Shown here piece after piece: positions 4,909-9,671 of a stretch of DNA of 9,671 bases. The stretch is from positions 1-9,671 of the forward strand of contig JALOBF010000048.1 in assembly GCA_023228385.1 (NCBI GenBank). Direction: 5' to 3'. Position 1 is the stretch's first letter. The number at the start of each line of letters is the position of its first letter. The notes under the pieces were generated by a model. The model had not been told where the DNA came from and did not search any database. It saw nothing but the letters and a program-made list of their open reading frames with translations. The translations under genes and the position numbers were made by a program. This DNA is from Bacilli bacterium (lineage in GTDB: Bacteria; Bacillota_I; Bacilli_A; ML615J-28; CAG-698).

Positions 4909-6135
4909 ATGATAACAAAAATTGAAAAACTTGACGTCTTTAAAAATGACAGTAAAAGCGTCAACCGTAACTATCTTTATTCACAAATTATTAAAAATGA
5001 GCGACACAAACGTAAACTGACATTACAAGAGATGGCACACGGTATTTGTTCAATCAGTTATTTATGTAAATTGGAGCGGAACGCTATTGTTGCCGACGAG
5101 TCTTACATTAAGGCCATTTTTGAAAGAGTTAATCTGGATTTTGAAAAAGTTGGCTTAAATATTATTGAAAACGGTGTTAAAAAGATCATTAAGGCTTATC
5201 TTTATCAAAATTATAGCGAAATCGCCTATTTATATGAAATGATTGATGACTCTTTATTTAATGTCCAAAACCATTTGATAAAAGGTTTTTATTATTTAAT
5301 TAATCAAAAATATCAAGATTTTAAAAATACGATTGCTACGATAGATATTATTAAAGAAACAATGCTGAAGGAAGATATCGGTGTTTTTATGTTTTTGGTA
5401 ATCGAATATTATCTACAAACATATCAGTTTAAACCGGCTTATAAATATCTTAAATTTTTGGAAAACAATGATTTTGATAATCAAGAATTAAATTGGTTAA
5501 TTTATGAACAGCATTATATTTGTGCTTATAATTTAAAAATATATCCAAAATTTTACCGTTATTATAAACTGTTAATGGGAAATTATAATATCGGATATCC
5601 GAGTACAAGACAGATATTAATTCGTTTAATGATGCTTGATGTTCAAGCGATTGAATACTTTTCGGAAATAGTTGATGATATTCGTAATATCATTGCTAAC
5701 CAATACGATGATGCTTATTATCTTGATATTACCTACTGGAAATTTTTAATTTTATTGCGCGGCAAATTGTGGTATGAAGTTTATGAAGAAATCATTAAGG
5801 CGGAATTGTTTGGCGAAGCCCGTTTTATCGGTTTACTTCTTTATGCTGCCGATCGCTTAAAAAGACCGGAATATATTAAACGGTCCGTTGAAATTGCTGA
5901 AAACTATATTTTTGAAAGTAATGAGACGATTCATCAAGTGTTTATTAATTTTATGCTTTTAAAATTCAAAACCGAGAAAAAATACACATTAATTGAACAT
6001 TTACGTTTTAAAGTAATTCCGTTTAACCGAAATTATACGCACCATTTATACAATAAAATTTATGAAAAACATTATATTGAATATCTATGCAAAACGTCAA
6101 AATATAAAGAAGCACTTACTTATTATCGACGATAA
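4909..6135 (+). CDS. XRE-type HTH transcriptional regulator with long helical (TPR-like) C-terminus
   Basis: A 408-residue cytoplasmic protein. Residues about 24-78 form a helix-turn-helix of XRE type: SQIIKNERHKRKLTLQEMAHGICSISYLCKLERN, in which LTLQEMA and SISYLCKLE are the usual turn and recognition helices. The remaining 320 residues are rich in Tyr, Leu, Phe and Lys and look like stacked helical repeats (for example YLYEMIDD and YLKFLENNDF), as in Rgg/PlcR-type regulators whose C-terminal domain binds a peptide. No signal-peptide-bearing small gene lies beside it, so a peptide ligand is only a possibility. It has its own promoter and strong AGGAGG site and is bounded upstream by a terminator, so it is a single-gene unit. 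By eye it is more AT-rich than the trhP genes. Its targets are unknown; the downstream trmR operon, 50 nt away, is a candidate on position alone. Confidence 0.75.
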   Translation: MITKIEKLDVFKNDSKSVNRNYLYSQIIKNERHKRKLTLQEMAHGICSISYLCKLERNAIVADESYIKAIFERVNLDFEKVGLNIIENGVKKIIKAYLYQNYSEIAYLYEMIDDSLFNVQNHLIKGFYYLINQKYQDFKNTIATIDIIKETMLKEDIGVFMFLVIEYYLQTYQFKPAYKYLKFLENNDFDNQELNWLIYEQHYICAYNLKIYPKFYRYYKLLMGNYNIGYPSTRQILIRLMMLDVQAIEYFSEIVDDIRNIIANQYDDAYYLDITYWKFLILLRGKLWYEVYEEIIKAELFGEARFIGLLLYAADRLKRPEYIKRSVEIAENYIFESNETIHQVFINFMLLKFKTEKKYTLIEHLRFKVIPFNRNYTHHLYNKIYEKHYIEYLCKTSKYKEALTYYRR

Positions 6136-6140
6136 CCATC

Positions 6141-6180
6141 TTGCAATTATTTTGTTTTTGGTATATAATATTTTAGGTGA
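6141..6180 (+). promoter_or_regulatory. Promoter and ribosome binding site of the trmR-trhP1-trhP2 operon
   Basis: TTGCAA (6141-6146, four of six matches) and a perfect TATAAT (6164-6169) are 17 nt apart. The -10 ends only 16 nt before the ATG at 6186, and AGGTGA (6175-6180) falls where transcription should begin, so the predicted leader is about 9-10 nt. Confidence 0.7.
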
Positions 6181-6185
6181 ATATA

Positions 6186-6818
6186 ATGAATAAATATATT
6201 GCCCAACTAAACTCTTTACCTACGCATAAGGTTATTAAGGCAATGAGAAAATATGCGGAAACTAATAAAATACCGATTATTAATGACGAAGGCTTGACTA
6301 TGATACTGCTTTTAGTTGATTTAGTTAAGCCTAAACGATTTTTAGAAATCGGAACGGCCATCGGTTATTGTGTGGTTAACCTTGCCCTTTTTAATTCGGA
6401 GATAATAATCGATACCATTGAAAAAAATCCGGCGTTATATCAACAGGCACTTGATTATATTGAAATGGCGAATCTTTCTGAGCGCATTAACGTATATTGT
6501 GCTGATGCCTTAGATTTCGATTTAAATCTTTTAACCGATAAATATGATATTATCTTTATTGATGCCGCTAAAGCCCAATATATTAATTATTTTGAACTAT
6601 ATAAAAATAAACTGGTCAGTAACGGAATAATCATCACCGATAATTTATTATTTCACGGTTTAGTTGTAAATATTAATAATATCGAAAGCAAAGATCTCCG
6701 CCATCTTACGGAAAAAATAAAGAAGTTTAATCAATGGCTTGCGAAGAATAAAGAATTCCAAACCCGTTTTTTTGCCGTCGGCGATGGAATAGCCGTCAGC
6801 CAAAAGGTTATAAAATGA
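6186..6818 (+). CDS. trmR: tRNA 5-hydroxyuridine methyltransferase TrmR (YrrM-type O-methyltransferase)
   Basis: A 210-residue SAM-dependent O-methyltransferase of the YrrM/COMT-like family. Motif I is LEIGTAIGY (53-61); CADALDFD (105-112) follows the second strand; DIIFIDAAKAQY (121-132) and IIITDNLLFHG (148-158) supply Asp126, Asp152 and Asn153, the usual metal and substrate site. In B. subtilis this protein methylates 5-hydroxyuridine at tRNA position 34 to 5-methoxyuridine, and here it precedes both trhP genes, as in B. subtilis (yrrM-yrrN-yrrO). Start: ATG 6186 is 5 nt after AGGTGA; an upstream in-frame GTG at 6177 lies inside the ribosome binding site. The stop overlaps the next ATG (ATGA). 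A generic small-molecule O-methyltransferase is possible from sequence alone, but the context argues for TrmR. Confidence 0.88.
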   Translation: MNKYIAQLNSLPTHKVIKAMRKYAETNKIPIINDEGLTMILLLVDLVKPKRFLEIGTAIGYCVVNLALFNSEIIIDTIEKNPALYQQALDYIEMANLSERINVYCADALDFDLNLLTDKYDIIFIDAAKAQYINYFELYKNKLVSNGIIITDNLLFHGLVVNINNIESKDLRHLTEKIKKFNQWLAKNKEFQTRFFAVGDGIAVSQKVIK

Positions 6819-7684
6819 CTAAAATAATGGTAGATTTAAATAATCCGGAAAACCGGGAATTGTATCGGGTTGATGGTGTTATTTTGTCGGATCCGGATTT
6901 TTCGCTTTATCCCGGTCGAACATACAATCGGGCGGAAATGGAGCGACTCGTTACGGACTGCAAAAAGCGAGGGATTATGATAATCGTTAATATCGATAAA
7001 ATCATCGAAGAAGATGAACTTAATGCGCTTGAGGATGCTCTCGCTTTTTATTTTCGCCTTGGTGTAGATTTTTATCTTTATAGTGATTTTGCCGTTTTAT
7101 CTTATTTTACCGAACGGAAGGCCACCCATCGGTTAATATATGATCCGAAAACTTTAATTACTAATTATCAGGATGCAAAAATCCATCAAAATTGGGGGAG
7201 TTTCGTTGTCATCAGTAATGAAATCAGCCGGTCGGAAATGGAAAAACTTGTTGCCGTCGGGAATGTGGTTTTGGAAGTTTACGGTCATCGCCGCATTTTC
7301 TATTCGCGGCGGCATTTACTTACAACTTTCGGTAAATATGCCCATCTTCACTTGGCAGAAAAAACCGCTTATACTTTACGGGAAGAGTTTCGCGATGATT
7401 ATTATTTGATATATCAATCCTTGCCCGGGACGTTAGTTTATACTGATTATCGGATAGCCTTTTTCCGTGAATTAGCGGAATTATCTCCGCCCCCGGCGTT
7501 TCTAAGAATTAACGGTGCTTTTGTTCCGGAAAAAGAACTGGTGTCGATTGTTGCGCTTTACCGAACGCTGCTTGAGAAACCCGATTGGGCCGATCGCCTT
7601 TATAAAAAAATGAAAGAGATATATCCGCATCTTGGAACCGGTTATTTGGCGGCAAGTAATTTATATGAAGGTGATAATTTATGA
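6815..7684 (+). CDS. trhP1: U32-family tRNA hydroxylation protein TrhP1 (YrrN-like)
   Basis: A 289-residue protein related to peptidase U32 but probably not a protease. It reads as a TIM-barrel-like half (VDGVILSDPDFS, IMIIVNIDKI, LGVDFYLYSDFAVLSYF) ending in VYGHRRIFYSRRHLLTTF. That segment sits where TrhP2 has HGGMCSSFSGRCVLS but has none of the cysteines, so no iron-sulfur cluster is expected in this subunit; the YrrN group is divergent here as well. In B. subtilis YrrN (TrhP1) and YrrO (TrhP2) take part in forming 5-hydroxyuridine at tRNA position 34. The gene overlaps trmR by 4 nt (ATGA, 6815-6818) and trhP2 by 4 nt (7681-7684), so all three are one translationally coupled operon. An AAAGG stretch (6803-6807) is the ribosome binding site. 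Length is close to B. subtilis YrrN (about 309). Confidence 0.82.
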   Translation: MTKIMVDLNNPENRELYRVDGVILSDPDFSLYPGRTYNRAEMERLVTDCKKRGIMIIVNIDKIIEEDELNALEDALAFYFRLGVDFYLYSDFAVLSYFTERKATHRLIYDPKTLITNYQDAKIHQNWGSFVVISNEISRSEMEKLVAVGNVVLEVYGHRRIFYSRRHLLTTFGKYAHLHLAEKTAYTLREEFRDDYYLIYQSLPGTLVYTDYRIAFFRELAELSPPPAFLRINGAFVPEKELVSIVALYRTLLEKPDWADRLYKKMKEIYPHLGTGYLAASNLYEGDNL

Positions 7685-8862
7685 TTGAACTTTTAGCTCC
7701 CGCCGGTGATTTGGAAAAACTAAAGATTGCTGTTTTATACGGAGCTGATGCCGTCTATATCGGCGGCAAAAAGTTTAGTTTACGGGCACGAGCCAGTAAT
7801 TTTAGTTTAGCTGATATTGAATCAGCCGGCCGCTTTGCCCGGCGTTATGGCGTAAAAATTTATGTAACATTAAACATCGTTCCCCGCGATGAAGACTTAA
7901 CCGCGGTATCCGATTATTTACGCGAACTTGTTCGGTGCGGTGTCGACGGTATTATTGTTACCAGTTTATATTATGCCGCCCTCAGCCGCCAAATTGCTCC
8001 GGAACTCGAACTTCATTTAAGTACGCAATTTTCCGCCGCTAATTCCCGGGCGATCAATTATTACAAAACACTTGGTTTTTCCCGGGTTATATTGGCCCGG
8101 GAAGTAACAATCAATCAAATTAAAACGATAAAGCAAAACACCGGCCTTGATTTGGAAGTTTTTATTCATGGCGGTATGTGTTCGTCTTTCAGCGGCCGGT
8201 GTGTGTTAAGTAATTACCTTACCGGTCGTGATGCCAACCGGGGTGGTTGCGCTCATTCCTGCCGCTGGAATTATTATCTTTCTCAGGCGGCCCTTCCGGT
8301 AACAAATCTTCTTTTCAATATGGGTTCAAAAGATTTATCGGCGGTACGGGTTGTTCCCGAATTAATCGATCTTGGGATAAAATCATTAAAAATTGAAGGA
8401 AGAATGAAATCAATTTATTATATTGCGACGGTCGTTCGCTCTTATCGCCAATTGATCGATGAATATTTGGAAACCGGTCGGGTTCATGACTTTAATTATT
8501 ATGAAAAAGAACTGGCAAAAGCTGAAAATAGGGAAACGGCAAGCGGCTTTTTATATGGTTTACCTGATGTAAACGAGCAATTATATAATACCGTTACTCC
8601 CCCCGATAAGACTTTTGTTGGAATTGTGCTTGATTATGACAGTCATTGTGAGATTGCAACCGTCGAACAGCGCAATTATTTTTCCGTCGGTGACCGGCTT
8701 GAACTTTTCGGACCTAATCGGGCAAATACCCAAATCGTGGTCGATTATATCTGGGATGAATTCGGCAACCGGCTTGATGCCGCGCGTCATCCCCAACAAA
8801 GAATAAAAATAAAAGTTCCTTTTTATGTTTCCTATCCCGACATGATTCGATTAATAATTTAG
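7681..8862 (+). CDS. trhP2: U32-family tRNA hydroxylation protein TrhP2 (YrrO-like), iron-sulfur
   Basis: A 393-residue protein with the complete U32 signature. It starts with ELLAPAGDLEKLKIAVLYGADAVYIGG (3-29 in part), the family N-terminus. EVFIHGGMCSSFSGRCVLS and ANRGGCAHSCRWNYY follow, giving Cys167, Cys174, Cys190 and Cys194 (CX6CX15CX3C), the four cysteines expected to bind an iron-sulfur cluster. GSKDLSAV and LKIEGRMKSIYYIATVVRSYRQLID are the downstream family motifs. Members hydroxylate U34 of tRNAs using a prephenate-derived donor in E. coli; in B. subtilis TrhP1 and TrhP2 do this job and TrmR methylates the product. Slightly shorter than B. subtilis YrrO (about 420), with an apparently intact C-terminus. 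AGGTGA (7669-7674) is the ribosome binding site, inside the end of trhP1. The udk gene that follows in B. subtilis is missing. Confidence 0.92.
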   Translation: MIELLAPAGDLEKLKIAVLYGADAVYIGGKKFSLRARASNFSLADIESAGRFARRYGVKIYVTLNIVPRDEDLTAVSDYLRELVRCGVDGIIVTSLYYAALSRQIAPELELHLSTQFSAANSRAINYYKTLGFSRVILAREVTINQIKTIKQNTGLDLEVFIHGGMCSSFSGRCVLSNYLTGRDANRGGCAHSCRWNYYLSQAALPVTNLLFNMGSKDLSAVRVVPELIDLGIKSLKIEGRMKSIYYIATVVRSYRQLIDEYLETGRVHDFNYYEKELAKAENRETASGFLYGLPDVNEQLYNTVTPPDKTFVGIVLDYDSHCEIATVEQRNYFSVGDRLELFGPNRANTQIVVDYIWDEFGNRLDAARHPQQRIKIKVPFYVSYPDMIRLII

Positions 8863-8919
8863 GCGCTAATGCTAACAAAATTTAATGATTTTGAATATAA
8901 ATGCTATATAAAAAATTAG

Positions 8920-8938
8920 TTATTTTATTCGAAAATAA
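8920..8938. repeat. AT-only inverted repeat in the trhP2-greA intergenic region
   Basis: TTATTTT (8920-8926) and AAAATAA (8932-8938) flank a 5-nt loop. It is followed by an A-run and not a T-run, so it does not look like a terminator for the upstream operon. No convincing terminator is seen between 8863 and 8969; the only other structure is a weak, bulged TTAG/CTAA pairing near 8859-8875. Confidence 0.3.
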
Positions 8939-8969
8939 AAAAAGATTTGCACTAAATATTACATTTTTC

Positions 8970-8998
8970 TTGCTATTTTATTTTATTTTTGATATAAT
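8970..8998 (+). promoter_or_regulatory. Promoter of greA
   Basis: TTGCTA (8970-8975, four of six) and TATAAT (8993-8998, perfect) have a 17-nt spacer. The leader is about 25 nt and ends with a strong GGGAGGA ribosome binding site (9018-9024), 6 nt before ATG 9031. The spacer region is T-rich. Confidence 0.75.
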
Positions 8999-9030
8999 AT
9001 TTATAAAATTCATTAGAGGGAGGACTTATT

Positions 9031-9495
9031 ATGAACGGGAAACATCAGTTAACCCCAGAAGGATTAGAAAAATATAAAAAAGAACTAGAAAATCTTATAA
9101 AAAATGAGAGAACTAGGGTTATTGAATCCCTAAAAGAAGCACGCGCCCAAGGCGATCTTTCCGAAAACGCCGATTGGGACGTTGCTCGTGAAGAACAAGC
9201 CCGTGTTGAAAATCGGATCAAAGAATTGGAAAATATAATTAAAAACGCCGAAATTATCGCATCCGATAAATCATCTTCATCCAATCTCGGAAAAACCGTG
9301 GTTTTGGAATATGAAGATAAAACAACCGATACCTTCACGATTGTCGGCAGTTTGGAATCCGATCCGCTTGCCGGGAAAATATCGAATGAATCTCCACTGG
9401 GTGCGGCTATTTTAAATCATAAATTGGGTGATCGTGTTTTGGTTAAAACGGATACCGGAAACGAATTTTATGTAGTTATCAAACAAATCAACTAA
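9031..9495 (+). CDS. greA: Transcription elongation factor GreA
   Basis: A 154-residue cytoplasmic protein that enters the secondary channel of RNA polymerase and stimulates cleavage of backtracked RNA. Residues 1-75 form the antiparallel coiled coil: LTPEGLEKYKKELENL, then the tip ARAQGDLSENADWDVAREEQARV, where Asp42 and Glu45 are the acidic pair that supports cleavage, then IKELENIIKNAEII. Residues about 80-154 are the FKBP-like domain (TVVLEYED, FTIVGSLESDPLAGKISNESPLGAAIL, LGDRVLVKTDTGNEFYVVI), with SNESPLGAAIL standing for the conserved S-x-x-SPLG-x-ALLG segment. Length is about normal (157-158). The GDLSENA tip separates it from GreA-fold relatives such as Gfh1. It has its own promoter and a strong ribosome binding site. 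Confidence 0.96.
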   Translation: MNGKHQLTPEGLEKYKKELENLIKNERTRVIESLKEARAQGDLSENADWDVAREEQARVENRIKELENIIKNAEIIASDKSSSSNLGKTVVLEYEDKTTDTFTIVGSLESDPLAGKISNESPLGAAILNHKLGDRVLVKTDTGNEFYVVIKQIN

Positions 9496-9517
9496 TAATA
9501 GAGATGAGGTGTAAAAG

Positions 9518-9671
9518 ATGAAGTTTGTTCCAGCGCTCGATCCGGGTTTTTCCCCGATGATATTAAGACTTCGGGAGTACAAGCAAAAAGTCAGCAAAGC
9601 AGACAAAAAACAGAAATTCATAATTTGCCTTGAAAGAAATAAAGGTTACAATTATCATTATGAAATTGATA
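9518..9671 (+). CDS. Unrecognised protein, N-terminal 51 residues (3' end outside window)
   Basis: An ATG at 9518 lies 7 nt after a good ribosome binding site (GATGAGGTG, 9503-9511) and 22 nt after the greA stop, with no visible terminator or promoter between, so it is probably co-transcribed with greA. The visible part reads MKFVPALDPGFSPMILRLRE, then a basic stretch with many Lys (KQKVSKADKKQK), then FIICLERNKGYNYHYEI, which looks like a first pair of beta strands. No signal peptide or membrane segment is seen. I recall similar N-termini (charged start, then an ALER-like strand) in some ROK-family sugar kinase-like proteins of Bacillota, but no ROK signature falls within the visible part, so function is left open. 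Confidence 0.65.
   Translation, partial: MKFVPALDPGFSPMILRLREYKQKVSKADKKQKFIICLERNKGYNYHYEID

Noticed and set aside
6123..6135. Odd palindrome TTATCG-A-CGATAA at the end of the HTH gene, considered as an operator for the trmR operon.
   Set aside because: It encodes the last residues and stop codon, occurs only once, and similar TCGACGAT strings occur elsewhere in coding sequence (near 2510). No second copy supports a regulator site.
6815..8862. Annotation of the two U32 genes as collagenase-like proteases.
   Set aside because: The U32 name is historical; the YrrM-YrrN-YrrO gene order and the four-cysteine cluster in the second protein point to tRNA hydroxylation.
9045..9338. Minus-strand reading frame of 97 codons inside greA.
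   Set aside because: It is a shadow of greA: Ser/Phe-rich translation mirroring the Glu/Lys-rich coiled coil, with no independent start signal.
1..9671. Search for CRISPR arrays, insertion sequences, integrases, tRNA genes and origin-type repeats.
   Set aside because: No regularly spaced repeats, transposase motifs, cloverleaf-like sequences or clusters of DnaA boxes were seen on either strand by eye.

Overview
The window looks like a chromosomal segment of a low-GC, Gram-positive-type bacterium of the Bacillota, class Bacilli, probably a reduced-genome or deep-branching lineage. Two blocks of gene order match the Bacillus subtilis chromosome with genes missing. The left block is folC - spoIIB-like - radC - spoIVFA - spoIVFB (in B. 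subtilis folC-comC-spoIIB-maf-radC-mreBCD-minCD-spoIVFA-spoIVFB). The right block is trmR(yrrM) - trhP1(yrrN) - trhP2(yrrO) - greA (in B. subtilis yrrM-yrrN-yrrO-udk-greA). TGA is used as a stop, including inside ATGA overlaps, so the code is the standard bacterial one and not the Mycoplasma one. The sequence is AT-rich, and all genes are on the + strand.

Layout. 1-637: 3' half of folC, ending in a terminator. 758-1366: membrane-anchored SPOR-domain protein in the spoIIB position. 1412-2089: radC. 2132-3305: spoIVFA and spoIVFB, a degenerate LytM-domain membrane protein and a site-2 protease, separated by 1 nt and closed by a terminator. 3432-4774: a second M50 protease (YwhC type) coupled to a YgjP-like HExxH protein, closed by a terminator. 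4909-6135: a monocistronic XRE-type HTH regulator with a long helical, probably TPR-like, C-terminus. 6186-8862: trmR-trhP1-trhP2, joined by ATGA overlaps, predicted to make 5-methoxyuridine at tRNA wobble position 34. 9031-9495: greA with its own promoter. 9518-end: start of an unrecognised gene.

How the genes relate. The left block keeps sporulation genes (septum-located SpoIIB-like protein; SpoIVFA/SpoIVFB, which in B. subtilis activates pro-sigma-K), so the organism either sporulates or kept these genes for another proteolytic role. The SpoIVFB copy ends before the CBS domain that regulates the B. subtilis enzyme. The right block is a tRNA wobble-modification operon next to a transcript-cleavage factor. 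No wholly new system is evident. The most unusual non-coding signal is a repeated promoter/start module: TATAAT (or one mismatch) only 16-19 nt before ATG, with a GGTG-type Shine-Dalgarno in between, at five genes. It predicts mRNA leaders of roughly ten bases that begin at the ribosome binding site. There is no gene-free stretch over 300 bases; the longest, 8863-9030, holds the greA promoter and an AT-rich inverted repeat.
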